Below, in pieces: positions 42,801-54,694 of a stretch of DNA of 64,000 nt. The first letter of the stretch is position 1, and every line of letters begins with the position of its first letter. Made by a program: the position numbers and the translations under genes. Location: contig NZ_NPEA01000003.1 in assembly GCF_002812205.1 (NCBI RefSeq), positions 124,001 through 188,000 on the forward strand. Direction: 5' to 3'. The notes below the pieces were generated by a model, which was not told the DNA's origin, did no database searches, and saw nothing but the letters and a program-made list of their open reading frames with translations. The DNA is from Leptospira neocaledonica. GTDB taxonomy: Bacteria > Spirochaetota > Leptospiria > Leptospirales > Leptospiraceae.

Positions 42801-44909
42801 TCACTCGTCTCGGAATTTGCGAAGAGTATCCGCTAAGGCTGCAAACTCCGGTTTTTTGGCGGTGACATTCTCCAAATATTCCAAGGTAGAATCCAACCAG
42901 GCGGAATCGGATTCCAATTCTTTCCGGATAAACACATGCCGGATAGAATTCATGGAGCGAATCTCGATATATCTCCGCTTCTGGTCATAATACATAAGGT
43001 CGGCTACTTTGTCTTTTCCGAATTCCGGAGCAGAACTAGCATTCACCACTTCATCGAGCCAGATAATTCCGTTATTTTTACGATCCACGTAATCAATCGC
43101 TTTCTGGACCTTAGCGGGGATCAAAGTGGATTTTTCTTTAGGACCTAGGAGTACTCCCAAAGATTTTTTCTTTTTAGGAACTTCTTTTTCGGGCTCGGCA
43201 GAAGCAGCTCCACTGCTTGGAGATTTTTTACTCTGTTTGGAAGAATGGAATTCGTCCGCAGGTTCGATGTCTTTTTTAGGAGATGGAGAAAAATTCACGC
43301 CGAATAAACTGAGGATCCATTCCAAAAGTTTTACCAAGAAGGACTTGGAATCTTGGATTGCTTTCAGTCTTTGTTTTTCCGTTTCTTTTTCCCAATCTGC
43401 AATGGCTTTAGAAAGACGGATCTGATCATCTATTACGAGTTCAGGATCGACACCTTCTACAACATCCTTTAGAAAAGCATAAATTCCTTTCGGCTGTCCG
43501 TTCTTACGGATCAAAGTGTGAATCGAAGTCCTTCTTTCTTTATTATTTAAAAAAGAAGAAACCACATTTTCCAGAGCAAGTGCTACGATCCCGGGGCCGC
43601 CACCTGTTACTTTTTCTCTCGTGAGAATATCATTTCTTGTTTTGAATCTTTCCAGTACCTGATCCAAAACTTCTGTTTTAGTAAGGCCCGCGGCTTGGAT
43701 AGAAGAGTCCTTGATCTTCAAAGCACCTGAATCTACTACAAGCGGCTCTTTAGATTCTCTGATACGAATCACCATATCACTAAAAGCTAAATTGATTAGA
43801 GACTCTTTTCTTAAACTGGAAAGAGAGTCCATGGAGCCCATTAATACTTCGAAAGCTTGTAAGAATATATCAGAACCTTCCCAGGTTTTTCCGGAAGTAA
43901 ATGCAGGGTGTTTGGATAATTCTCTTAGATAGTCGGGGCCTTGTTCGGTCCCGGAGGCTTTGATCCATCCGGCTTGTTCTCCGGGAAGAAGTGAGATTAA
44001 TATCTTTCTAGATAAACCAATGAATAATTCGAAAATGATTTCTAATTCAGTCTCTTCATTTGCATTCGGTTTTTTGCTATCTATGGAAATTTCGCCCACA
44101 AGTTCTTCTAAAGAAGGTTGGATAACATGAAACTCCAAATGTAGTCTTAATAAAGGAGGGCGGTTTCCTCTTTTTTCTAATGCAAGTAATGCGTCCGGAA
44201 CCGTTTTGATCTGTGATAAGAAGGCGACTATCTCGTTCGGTTTTTTACTCAAAAGGGAAATTAAAGAAGTTAGAATATCTTCTCGGATTTTAAAATTCCT
44301 TTGTAGAAAAGATTCTACAGAAAGAGTTTTAACATTCCTCATCGAGTAAGGAAGATTTCTGGAATCTTGGAAATCCAAAAGATTTCCTTTCTCATCTGTA
44401 TTCAGATATTGTCGAATCACCCAATCCCTTAATTCCCCAGCGGACCTTCTATCTGCCAAATTGATGTCTCTTCGGACGATGAATTGTAAAAATGCAGCTG
44501 CAGACTGAGCCAAACAAGCAGATTTGATTTTTTGGATCTGCTCTGCTCTTCTGGACGCAGGGCGAAGGGCAACATTGGCTAATCCTAATTCTTTTGTTTC
44601 TTCCGAGACGAATAGATACTGGTAGAGAACGAAACCGTTCTTATCTTCGAAATATTTTAGATCTGCAGGTTTTAAGAATTGTAACTGTTCGAATTTTGCG
44701 AGAGCGAAAGGAGAATAATTGAATAAGAAGAAGTTCTCGACTCCTTTCTCAATTAGGTCCAAATCCCTCATTGCTTTGGGAGTCGTTTGGAGAAGAAGGT
44801 TACGAAGTTCCTCTTCCGGTATCAGATCTACACGATCTACCGGAATTACACCTTCTTCCGAGAGCGGATTCGAAGCCGGGGGCGTGGAATTACTTTCCAT
44901 TTCGGGCAT
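42801..44909 (-). CDS. large hypothetical protein (702 residues)
   Basis: I do not recognise this protein. It has no signal peptide. The first 500 residues look like an all-helical fold with many Leu-rich amphipathic segments. An amphipathic hydrophobic segment (about 527-545, FLVKLLEWILSLFGV) precedes a disordered Ser/Lys/Glu linker (about 550-600), and a small compact C-terminal domain of about 100 residues contains DRKNNGIIWLDEVV and YYDQKRRYIEIRSM. It stands alone, with its own promoter region behind the malic enzyme gene. The shape suggests a scaffold or cytoplasmic membrane-associated protein, but that is a guess. Confidence 0.6.
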   Translation of the reverse strand: MPEMESNSTPPASNPLSEEGVIPVDRVDLIPEEELRNLLLQTTPKAMRDLDLIEKGVENFFLFNYSPFALAKFEQLQFLKPADLKYFEDKNGFVLYQYLFVSEETKELGLANVALRPASRRAEQIQKIKSACLAQSAAAFLQFIVRRDINLADRRSAGELRDWVIRQYLNTDEKGNLLDFQDSRNLPYSMRNVKTLSVESFLQRNFKIREDILTSLISLLSKKPNEIVAFLSQIKTVPDALLALEKRGNRPPLLRLHLEFHVIQPSLEELVGEISIDSKKPNANEETELEIIFELFIGLSRKILISLLPGEQAGWIKASGTEQGPDYLRELSKHPAFTSGKTWEGSDIFLQAFEVLMGSMDSLSSLRKESLINLAFSDMVIRIRESKEPLVVDSGALKIKDSSIQAAGLTKTEVLDQVLERFKTRNDILTREKVTGGGPGIVALALENVVSSFLNNKERRTSIHTLIRKNGQPKGIYAFLKDVVEGVDPELVIDDQIRLSKAIADWEKETEKQRLKAIQDSKSFLVKLLEWILSLFGVNFSPSPKKDIEPADEFHSSKQSKKSPSSGAASAEPEKEVPKKKKSLGVLLGPKEKSTLIPAKVQKAIDYVDRKNNGIIWLDEVVNASSAPEFGKDKVADLMYYDQKRRYIEIRSMNSIRHVFIRKELESDSAWLDSTLEYLENVTAKKPEFAALADTLRKFRDE

Positions 44910-45051
44910 AAATTCTTCCCTTTTGCTCCGATCTTGATTTGGCTTTTTGTCTGAGCCGAGCTAGTATAATATTTTCGGAAACAAATACATGCTTTCTTGA
45001 GCAAGTTCCAAGAGTATTAGACTAAATTCGAAACTTCTATAGAAGTCCGTC

Positions 45052-46314
45052 TTAAGACCTCATCAAACCTTCTAAGAAAGAAACGTAATTTTCCCTTCCA
45101 GGGTATGGTCTTCTGGCTGTTCCGCTTTGGACTGCAGCTTCTGCAACTGCCGGAGCCACATGATACAATACCCTTTGATCGAAAGGTTTTGGAATCAGAT
45201 AATCAGGACCAAATACGAATTTTTCTCCGCCATAAGCGAGGCTAACCGCATCAGGAACGTCCATCCGAGCAAGTTCCGCTAAGGCACGAGCCGCAGCCAA
45301 TTTCATTTCTAAAGTGATATGTTTGGCTCTAACGTCCAATGCACCTCTAAAAATGAATGGGAAACCTAGTACGTTATTCACTTGGTTCGGCATATCGCTT
45401 CTTCCAGTTCCCATAATAATATCAGGACGAACCTTTTTTGCCACTGCATACGGAATTTCAGGATCAGGATTTGCTAAAGCAAAAATAACCGGATTTGGAG
45501 CCATGGATTTTACCATGTCTTCGGTAACCATATCTGCTACTGAAACTCCCACAAAAATATCCGCATCCTGCATAACGTCTGCAAGAGTACGAGCGTTTGT
45601 CTTCTGAACATATTTTTGTTTGGTAGAATTTAGATCGGTTCTTTCAGTGTGGATCACACCTTTGGTATCTACTAAGAAGATATGTTCTTTTCTGATACCA
45701 ATATGTTGGACTAATTCTGCGATCGCGATCCCTGCCGCTCCCGCTCCACAGACTACCAGTTTTACATCACTAGGACGTTTTTTATTAATCTCAAATGCGT
45801 TCAGCAACCCAGCAACGGTAATGATTGCTGTCCCGTGTTGGTCATCATGGAAGACCGGGATATTCATCGCTTTAATGAGTTCTTCTTCTATATAAAAACT
45901 TTCGGGAGCCTTGATATCTTCTAGGTTTATCCCGCCGAAGGTAGGTTCTAACATTTTTACAGTTTTTATGAAGTCGTCCGGATCTTTGGCGTCTACCTCA
46001 ATATCAAAAACGTCTATCCCGGCAAATTTTTTGAAAAGTACCGCTTTACCTTCCATCACAGGTTTTCCTGCGGCAGGTCCGATATCTCCGAGACCTAAAA
46101 TTGCAGTCCCGTTAGTAATAATTCCTACCAGATTCCCTTTGTTGGTGTATTCGTACACCAGGTCCGGATTTTCTTTAATTTCCAGACAAGGATAGGCAAC
46201 TCCCGGAGAGTATGCTAAGGATAAGTCGAATGAATCTCTAGTCGGCTTTGTCGGAACAACTTGTATTTTACCCTTTGGATGAAGGGAATGATATTCGAGG
46301 GATTTTTCTCTCAT
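45052..46314 (-). CDS. NAD(P)-dependent malic enzyme
   Basis: A 420-residue malic enzyme of the short bacterial type without the phosphotransacetylase domain. It has [12 protein letters not shown] near the start, the catalytic [29 protein letters not shown] split between two domains, the metal-binding [10 protein letters not shown] and the nucleotide loop [15 protein letters not shown]. It decarboxylates malate to pyruvate; whether NAD or NADP is used is not decided here. With fumC nearby it gives a route from fumarate to pyruvate. Two perfect palindromes lie at or just below its stop. Confidence 0.93.
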   Translation of the reverse strand: MREKSLEYHSLHPKGKIQVVPTKPTRDSFDLSLAYSPGVAYPCLEIKENPDLVYEYTNKGNLVGIITNGTAILGLGDIGPAAGKPVMEGKAVLFKKFAGIDVFDIEVDAKDPDDFIKTVKMLEPTFGGINLEDIKAPESFYIEEELIKAMNIPVFHDDQHGTAIITVAGLLNAFEINKKRPSDVKLVVCGAGAAGIAIAELVQHIGIRKEHIFLVDTKGVIHTERTDLNSTKQKYVQKTNARTLADVMQDADIFVGVSVADMVTEDMVKSMAPNPVIFALANPDPEIPYAVAKKVRPDIIMGTGRSDMPNQVNNVLGFPFIFRGALDVRAKHITLEMKLAAARALAELARMDVPDAVSLAYGGEKFVFGPDYLIPKPFDQRVLYHVAPAVAEAAVQSGTARRPYPGRENYVSFLEGLMRS

Positions 46315-46373
46315 AACGATAAAACCAATTTTTCGACGATCGGGCCTAGGTTCTATTCTATTTCTGAAAGAGC

Positions 46374-47750
46374 TTATTTCCCAACGCAGAATTTACTAAA
46401 AATTCTTCCTAAAATTTCTTCCGTGTCCACTCTTCCATTTACTTCCCCGATTTGTTCCAAAGCGAAATCAATTTCTTTGATGTAAATCTCCGCTGGAGCC
46501 CCTTCTTCCATTAAAGTCAGACAGTTTTCCAGGCTTCGAGTGATAGAAGAAAAATGAAATCTGTTCCTTTCTTCCAAAAGGACATAATCTTCTGAACTTT
46601 CTAAACCCTGTAGTTTAGTGGCGATTTCAGAGACCAAAGTATCTAGACCTTGTCTGGATTTGCAGGAAACTTCGACTAGGACTGTGCCGGGATAATTTTT
46701 CTTTAGAATACTTTCAGGATCCCAGCTTGGATCTCTTATATCCGATTTATTTGCGGCAACGATTGCGCCTTCCAGTTTGGATCTGTTCTCTTCTGCAAAC
46801 TTGTCCCAATCGTTCTTTTGAGAGACGTCTATCACGAATAATCTTACATCTGCTTGGGAGAATTCTTTCTCACTTCTTTCAATTCCCATCTTTTCGATCT
46901 TATCACCGGTCTCTCTAACACCTGCGGTATCGATGAGCCGGATAGGAACTCCTGAAAGTAATAGGTCCTCGCTGATATAATCTCTGGTAGTCCCAGGAAT
47001 TTCGGAGATAATAGAACGATCTCTTCCTAAGATCAGGTTCATCAAACTAGACTTGCCGGTATTCGGCTCTCCATACAAAACTACTCTACTTCTTTCTAAA
47101 AGAGTTTCTGTCTCGCTGGATCTTTTCAGAAGGTTGGAACAAATATCCGAAATAGAACGAATTCTTTTTTTTCTTTCTTCGAAGGATTCGAAAGTAAGAT
47201 CTTCTGTAGAAAAATCGATCTCGGCTTCGCATTCCGCTTTGAGAGAAATCAATTGGCTTCTGAGATTCGAAGCGAGTCTGGAAATTTCGCCAAAAGCATT
47301 CTTTTGGGCCAGTTCCAATTCGAATCTGGAACGAGCGCCTATGATCCTTCCGATCGCTTCCGCTTCGTTCAGATCTATTTTACCGTTTAAGAATGCTCTT
47401 TTAGTGAACTCGCCTTGTTTGGCCGGCCTAGCTCCTGAACGAAACAAACATTCTAAAGCTTCTCTGAGTAGGATAGGATTTCCGTGAGTATGTATCTCAC
47501 ACAGATCTTCTCCCGTAAAAGAATTCGGTCCTGCAAAATAGATAAAAACTACTTGGTCTAATTTTTTCTCCCCATCTACAAATCGACAGGTATATGCGTT
47601 ACGAGGTTTGATGGAAGAAAGAGGAAAGGCTCCCTCAAAAAAGGATAAATGCCTATAGGCGATAGGAAGTGCTTCCGGTCCGGATAACCGAAGGATGCCG
47701 ATAGCACCGGCGCCGGAAGCTGTGGAGATAGCTGCTATTGTATCAGCCAC
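46374..47750 (-). CDS. mnmE: tRNA modification GTPase
   Basis: MnmE, 458 residues, with MnmG adds carboxymethylaminomethyl to U34 of tRNAs. The N-terminal domain binds folate, the central helical part is split around a Ras-like G domain, and the C-terminus ends in CVGK (455-458). G motifs: GEPNTGKS at 227-234, GTTRD at 253-257, DTAG at 274-277, NKSD at 334-337. The start is GTG. It lies six bases beyond the jag gene in the conserved rpmH-rnpA-yidD-yidC-jag-mnmE order seen in many bacteria. Confidence 0.97.
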   Translation of the reverse strand: MADTIAAISTASGAGAIGILRLSGPEALPIAYRHLSFFEGAFPLSSIKPRNAYTCRFVDGEKKLDQVVFIYFAGPNSFTGEDLCEIHTHGNPILLREALECLFRSGARPAKQGEFTKRAFLNGKIDLNEAEAIGRIIGARSRFELELAQKNAFGEISRLASNLRSQLISLKAECEAEIDFSTEDLTFESFEERKKRIRSISDICSNLLKRSSETETLLERSRVVLYGEPNTGKSSLMNLILGRDRSIISEIPGTTRDYISEDLLLSGVPIRLIDTAGVRETGDKIEKMGIERSEKEFSQADVRLFVIDVSQKNDWDKFAEENRSKLEGAIVAANKSDIRDPSWDPESILKKNYPGTVLVEVSCKSRQGLDTLVSEIATKLQGLESSEDYVLLEERNRFHFSSITRSLENCLTLMEEGAPAEIYIKEIDFALEQIGEVNGRVDTEEILGRIFSKFCVGK

Positions 47751-47756
47751 GACCGA

Positions 47757-48467
47757 TCAGTAATCGTTTACTTCCTCGAGTAAGTCCCCGTTAGGGCTTT
47801 TTTCGACGACGTCTTTGTACTTGTGTCTGTCTTTCATCGGAATGATTCGAACTTTTTTATAAGTCCCGTTCCCTTCCGATCTAGTGAAAACTTTTTCGTT
47901 CTCTTGTAGAGCCATGTGAACGATCCTTCTTTCGAAAGGATTCATTGGCTCAAGTAATTTGGACTTACCTGATTTTGCGACGGAAGAAGCTACCGACTTG
48001 CTCAATCTGATCAAGGACAGTTCTCTTTTGTCTCTGTAAGATTCGGTATCCAATACGATCTTACGACCGTGACGGATCTTAGAATCCACCATCAGGTTTA
48101 CCAAAAATTGAAGAGCATCCAAAGTTGCTCCTCTCTTTCCGATAATTAGTCCGGATTCGCGGCTGGTAAGTTCAATATAGATCTTTCCGTCCACGTCTCC
48201 CATTCCGACAACTTCCGCTTCTACTCCCATCTTGCGGAGAAGTGTAAGCACCACTCCATGGATGATCTTTTCAGCCGGAATATCAAAGTTCGAAACGAAT
48301 GCTCGAACAACTGCCGGTTTTTTTTGTGTTAAACCTAAAAATCCAGACTTACCGGATTCGACAGTTTCAAAACGAATGTCTCCGGGTTCTAGTCTTAAGG
48401 TTTCTAACGCGATCTCTTCGGCCTCGGCTTTTGTTTTTCCTTCGGCTTCGAAAATATAGTTTTCCAT
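47757..48467 (-). CDS. khpB: Jag/KhpB RNA-binding protein
   Basis: A 236-residue protein with a Jag_N domain (about 1-55), a KH domain (about 75-155; [18 protein letters not shown]) and an R3H domain (about 160-222). Jag/KhpB proteins bind RNA and influence cell envelope growth; the gene is next to yidC across Firmicutes, Thermotogae and spirochaetes. GAGGA precedes the ATG. Gap of 22 bases to yidC upstream and six to mnmE downstream argues for one message. Confidence 0.93.
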   Translation of the reverse strand: MENYIFEAEGKTKAEAEEIALETLRLEPGDIRFETVESGKSGFLGLTQKKPAVVRAFVSNFDIPAEKIIHGVVLTLLRKMGVEAEVVGMGDVDGKIYIELTSRESGLIIGKRGATLDALQFLVNLMVDSKIRHGRKIVLDTESYRDKRELSLIRLSKSVASSVAKSGKSKLLEPMNPFERRIVHMALQENEKVFTRSEGNGTYKKVRIIPMKDRHKYKDVVEKSPNGDLLEEVNDY

Positions 48468-48489
48468 ATCGTATCCTCGATATATGAAT

Positions 48490-50346
48490 TCAAACTTTTA
48501 CAGGGGTTTCGTCTTTTTTACGAATATTGGTTACCCACTGTTGAGCAATGGAAAGGACGTTAGTCACAGTCCAATATAATGTCAGTCCGGACGGCATGCT
48601 CCAAAGGAAGAATACCATCATAACAGGCATTAAATACATCATCATTTTTTGGTTCGGGTCAGTCTGCACTGATGTCAGTCTCATAGAAAGAAACTGAGTT
48701 CCGACCATCAATAATACCAATAAGTTAATAGAAAGCCCGGCTGCTGCGAGATAAGGGATCGCAGGAGAAGTCCAGATAAAATCAGGCTCACTCAAATCCG
48801 AAATCCAAAGGAAAGGAGACTTCCAAAGATCGATTGTATCTGCAAACGCAACGTATAATGCGAAGAAGATAGGAAGTTGGATCAACATAGGAAGACATCC
48901 ACCCAATTGAGAGAGCGGATTCATATTATGTTTTTTGTATAATTCCAACATCTTCTCTTGTTTTTTTGCCGGATCGTTAGCATACTTCTCGTTTAACTTT
49001 TTCAGTTCGGGAGAAAGAGCACTCATCTTCTTCATCGCCTCTGCCTGTTTCTGGTTGAGAGGATAGAAGACTAACTTGAATACCAATGCAAAAAGTAAGA
49101 TACCAAAACCGTAGCTTGGGATCGTGTATTTATAAGATTGTTGTAAGAACCAAACGATACCGTTCCTGATCGGAGTGAAGATACCTTGGTTGAAAGATTT
49201 GTTCAGGTCGGCACTTAAACCAGCAAAAGTGGACTTAGGATTTTTAAACGGATCCAGTTTAGGATCTCTAAACAACATCCCATCCCATTCTCTAATTCCG
49301 ACATAGTTTGCGAATTCGAGGGTTTCTTCTTTTCCTGGATCAATAGTGATATTAGAATACGCTAAGATAGTTCCTGTTTCGTTTTTCTTTCTATTATCTA
49401 AAAGAATTCCTTCTGCAGGATGATTTAAAGTGTCTGCTGCGGCCAAGAAGTAACGGCTACCGGAACCGATATAATCCACACCTTCTCCACTACTCCATAC
49501 TTCCTTATAAAATTCGTTTCCGTTTGGATGTCCTAAGAAGAAGTTACGGATTCCTTCCCAAAATCCCCAAGCGTCCCCGCCGTCAGCAAAGTCTTTCTCA
49601 CTTCCGTCCATTCTATACACACGGAAAAATTTAGAAAGTTCCTGAGCATTCGCCTCTCTGTTTAAAGGAAGTGGCCCCAAACTTCCAAAAGTTCTTAAGT
49701 AAGCAGGTTTATCACGATCTCCGAAATAGAGTTTTTCTTTTCCAAGATTGGTAATGGAAATCTCTGTTTTGAAGTAATTTTCGTGCGGGAAGAATTTATA
49801 TACTTTTTTAAGAAGAACACCTTTATCGCTAGCTGTGAATGTGATACTTTGATCTTCTTTGTTTTCTTCGGCTTTAAAATTCAGATGGTTCCATTCTGAA
49901 GTGGCCACATCTTCTTTTCTATGAGAGAAGTTAAAGTCGAAACCTTTTCCTCTGGAAAGTTCGATTGCCTTGATCTTCTCACCTTCTACTTCAATTTCTT
50001 GGAAGTCCGCTCTGGTGATATTGATTTCGGTTCCTTCTACATTCTTGTAATTTCGAATATAAAATTTTTCGACCCTTCCCCCCAAACTGGAAAGAACGAC
50101 TACGTGCGCTTCCGTTTTGAAGGTAAAAGTTTTAATGTCTTTAGCATTCGTAACCGCGGCGGCAGGTTTAGGTTCTACCTTGGTTTCTTGTTTTACGTTT
50201 TCCTTATTTTCAGAAACAGGAGTTTGTTCGGTCTTCTGTTGCTGTTTCGGTTTTCCTGATTCGGGGTTGAAGTAATAGGTTACTAAGAACCAAACTCCCA
50301 TGGATAAAATTAACGCGAGAAAAAGTCTGTTTTGTCTATCTTCCAT
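48490..50346 (-). CDS. yidC: membrane protein insertase YidC
   Basis: A 618-residue insertase of the Gram-negative type: first membrane helix at about 7-25, a Pro/Gln/Lys-rich linker, a large periplasmic beta domain (about 70-370), and the conserved five-helix insertase core (about 395-600) with [18 protein letters not shown] and the [13 protein letters not shown] cytoplasmic hairpin. It inserts membrane proteins with or without SecYEG. It is three bases from yidD. The length fits spirochaete YidC with its periplasmic domain. Confidence 0.96.
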   Translation of the reverse strand: MEDRQNRLFLALILSMGVWFLVTYYFNPESGKPKQQQKTEQTPVSENKENVKQETKVEPKPAAAVTNAKDIKTFTFKTEAHVVVLSSLGGRVEKFYIRNYKNVEGTEINITRADFQEIEVEGEKIKAIELSRGKGFDFNFSHRKEDVATSEWNHLNFKAEENKEDQSITFTASDKGVLLKKVYKFFPHENYFKTEISITNLGKEKLYFGDRDKPAYLRTFGSLGPLPLNREANAQELSKFFRVYRMDGSEKDFADGGDAWGFWEGIRNFFLGHPNGNEFYKEVWSSGEGVDYIGSGSRYFLAAADTLNHPAEGILLDNRKKNETGTILAYSNITIDPGKEETLEFANYVGIREWDGMLFRDPKLDPFKNPKSTFAGLSADLNKSFNQGIFTPIRNGIVWFLQQSYKYTIPSYGFGILLFALVFKLVFYPLNQKQAEAMKKMSALSPELKKLNEKYANDPAKKQEKMLELYKKHNMNPLSQLGGCLPMLIQLPIFFALYVAFADTIDLWKSPFLWISDLSEPDFIWTSPAIPYLAAAGLSINLLVLLMVGTQFLSMRLTSVQTDPNQKMMMYLMPVMMVFFLWSMPSGLTLYWTVTNVLSIAQQWVTNIRKKDETPVKV

Positions 50347-50348
50347 TC

Positions 50349-50576
50349 CTAATTCCTTCTAGGGTTGGGTGGTAAAGGGTCGTCGCCTGCAGCGAATAGG
50401 GGATTACATTTTAAAATTCGTTTTGTACTTAGATAAGTCGCCGACAAGAAATCATATTCTTGGAAGGCCTGCATTGCATATTCAGAACAACTAGGATGGA
50501 ATCTGCAGGAAGGCGGAAGAATAGGTGAGATCCAACGTTTATAAAATCGGATCAGAAAGATGGCGAGTCGGTTCAT
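50349..50576 (-). CDS. yidD: membrane protein insertion efficiency factor YidD
   Basis: A 75-residue protein with an amphipathic N-terminal helix and the YidD motif [13 protein letters not shown], with conserved cysteines in [10 protein letters not shown]. It helps YidC at the membrane. Its ATG overlaps the rnpA stop (ATGA) and its end is three bases before yidC. Members are short, so it is full length. Confidence 0.95.
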   Translation of the reverse strand: MNRLAIFLIRFYKRWISPILPPSCRFHPSCSEYAMQAFQEYDFLSATYLSTKRILKCNPLFAAGDDPLPPNPRRN

Positions 50577-50893
50577 TTTAATCTACGAGCGAGTAGACCC
50601 AAACAAGCCAGAAGTTCGGTATGATCTTTTTCGAATAGGCTCGGTTTCGCAAGTATCGCGATATCGAAACCCTTTGGAAAAAAGCCTGCTATTTCGGCCA
50701 CAGCGGCTCTTAATCTTCTCCGTATCCGGTTTCTGCGAACGGCCTTGCCGACCGAACGTTCGGGGCAGTATAAGAACCTGTTTTCTTCCAGGCCGTTTCC
50801 CCGATAAATCACCGTGAGAGGAGGATTGGTTACCCGTTTTCCGGAAGCAAAAAGTTCCCGGATATCCTTCTTGGATGTAAGTGTCTCTTCTAT
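50573..50893 (-). CDS. rnpA: ribonuclease P protein component, start codon unclear
   Basis: RnpA, the basic protein subunit of RNase P. The RNR signature AVRRNRIRRRLR and the later GFDIAILAKPSL are intact. The conserved N-terminal helix and strand (TLTSKKDIRELFASGKRV) are encoded upstream of the first GTG, so that GTG (which would leave 79 residues) cannot be the true start. Between the rpmH stop and this conserved region the frame reads Arg-Thr-His-Ile-Glu-Glu and offers no ATG, GTG or TTG; ATA at 50893 is the only near-cognate start. The frame is the same as that of rpmH, separated from it by one TAA. Coordinates given assume ATA. Confidence 0.8.
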   Translation of the reverse strand: MEETLTSKKDIRELFASGKRVTNPPLTVIYRGNGLEENRFLYCPERSVGKAVRRNRIRRRLRAAVAEIAGFFPKGFDIAILAKPSLFEKDHTELLACLGLLARRLK

Positions 50894-50902
50894 ATGGGTT
50901 CG

Positions 50903-51064
50903 TTAGAATTTTTTACCAGTTCTTTCGTCAGAAACGGTTAGCTTGTAACGGCCTTTAGCTCTTCTGCGGGAAAGTACTTTTCTTCCGCCGGCAGTCGCCA
51001 TTCTGGCGCGGAATCCGTGGGTACGGGCACGTTTAATCCGGCTGGGTTGGTATGTTCTTCTCAT
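50903..51064 (-). CDS. rpmH: 50S ribosomal protein L34
   Basis: L34, 53 residues, too short for most gene finders at default settings. The sequence is typical: [19 protein letters not shown], then [17 protein letters not shown] and a somewhat longer C-terminus ending in KKF. AGGGA lies before the ATG. It heads the rnpA-yidD-yidC-jag-mnmE run. In many genomes dnaA and the origin lie on the other side; here the 5S rRNA gene does, so this locus need not mark the origin. Confidence 0.97.
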   Translation of the reverse strand: MRRTYQPSRIKRARTHGFRARMATAGGRKVLSRRRAKGRYKLTVSDERTGKKF

Positions 51065-51121
51065 ATGGTTCCCTGTATCTCTAAGATTGCGTTTTAAGAC
51101 CCTGGGTAAGTCTTACCGGTT

Positions 51122-51150
51122 TACATTTTTTCCGGAGAACCAAGGGTCAA
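51122..51150 (-). promoter_or_regulatory. candidate rpmH operon promoter
   Basis: On the minus strand TTGACC, a 17-base spacer and AATGTA. It lies between 5S rRNA and rpmH and leaves a leader of about 50 bases that can fold (GGTAAG-A-CTTACC). Confidence 0.4.
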
Positions 51151-51203
51151 TCCGTTTCTTTGGCGGATTTTTACTCTAAAATATAATGGAATAAATAATG
51201 GCA

Positions 51204-51320
<117 letters not shown>

Positions 51321-51331
51321 AATCTAAGGAC

Positions 51332-51359
51332 AGTCTGAAAAATTTGCTTGTACTGTCAA
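51332..51359 (-). promoter_or_regulatory. 5S rRNA promoter
   Basis: A consensus TTGACA, a 16-base spacer and CAGACT on the minus strand, about 11 bases before the mature 5' end. It lies just past the mutM stop, so 5S is transcribed from its own promoter. Confidence 0.55.
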
Positions 51360-51377
51360 GCGCGATTTATTTCAGGT

Positions 51378-52211
51378 TCAGAGGGTTTTATTCCAATCAA
51401 TGAACTGTTCACCCGGCACCCTTTGGCAATTGGGACAGAAGAAGGAATCATGACCCAAAACATTTGCCCTGCGTATGGTGGTTCCGCAGCGAGGACAGGG
51501 TTCATTCTTTCGATTCCGAACTTTTACATGATCTCGGACCTTAAAATCCAGAGGTGCCTGTTTTTTACGGATATAATCTATAGAATCGTTTAAGACGGAT
51601 TTGATACTCTGATAGAGTTGGATCTTTTCTTCTTCCGAAAGTTTATTGCATGGAGTTTTGGGATGGATCTTAGAATCAAAAAGTACCTCGTCAGCGTATG
51701 CATTTCCTAACGCACTCAGTTTGGTTTGGTCCATGAGAAAAACCCGGGTTTGCTGACGATTCTTCTCTATTCTTTTTAAAAATTCTTCTTGGGTAAAGTT
51801 TTCGGAAAGAAGATCCACTCCTTGGTCAGTAAACTTTGGGATCTGGGAGAAGTATTCAGGCTCAGTAAAATACACCTTTCCCATATGCACATCGTCTGCA
51901 TAATTCAGAATCTTATTTTGGAATTTAATCCGAATCGCCAGGTCCTTCTTCTTATATTTTGGATCTAAGGAAAATTTTCCCGCGAGCATCGGATGAATGA
52001 CTATATTTTTGGAGCCGAATTTAAAATTCAAAAACGGTCCGGTTCTCTCCAAACTTTCGAATATAGAACCTATAAATGAGGTTTCTGATTTTCCACCGCT
52101 AAGATTGCGAACCACAAGAGGATCTAAGATCTCTATCTCTTGGATTATCTCACCTGGAAGTTCTTTTAAAAGACGCTCTCGAATGACTACCAGATCCGGA
52201 AGTTCGGGCAT
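51378..52211 (-). CDS. mutM: formamidopyrimidine-DNA glycosylase family protein
   Basis: A Fpg/Nei-type base-excision glycosylase of 277 residues. The N-terminus is MPELPDL, so after Met removal Pro2 and Glu3 are the catalytic pair. A helix-two-turn-helix region (about 130-220; LSALGNAYADEVLF) and a C-terminal zinc finger CPRC...CPNC complete the family layout. It should remove oxidised purines such as 8-oxoguanine; an Nei-like preference is possible. It lies nine bases after the large membrane-protein gene and 57 bases before the 5S gene. Confidence 0.93.
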   Translation of the reverse strand: MPELPDLVVIRERLLKELPGEIIQEIEILDPLVVRNLSGGKSETSFIGSIFESLERTGPFLNFKFGSKNIVIHPMLAGKFSLDPKYKKKDLAIRIKFQNKILNYADDVHMGKVYFTEPEYFSQIPKFTDQGVDLLSENFTQEEFLKRIEKNRQQTRVFLMDQTKLSALGNAYADEVLFDSKIHPKTPCNKLSEEEKIQLYQSIKSVLNDSIDYIRKKQAPLDFKVRDHVKVRNRKNEPCPRCGTTIRRANVLGHDSFFCPNCQRVPGEQFIDWNKTL

Positions 52212-52220
52212 AATATTTCC

Positions 52221-54563
<2,343 letters not shown>

Positions 54564-54694
54564 GTTTTGCACCGTACCGGAACAACAATCCGAGTTAGGA
54601 AATTTTCTATCGTTTCCTTCCGACCAGGATCTCTAACGGAAAGAGAGAATGAAACAATTTTATTCCACTCCAAATCCGCTGAAATTAGATCGGA

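Noticed and set aside
45314..46195. Plus-strand frames opposite the malic enzyme gene
   Set aside because: Shadow frames with biased composition and no start signals.
51144..51180. AATCCG/CGGATT hairpin with T-run between 5S and rpmH
   Set aside because: The T-run is on the plus strand, where no gene precedes it; it cannot end the 5S transcript in the usual way.
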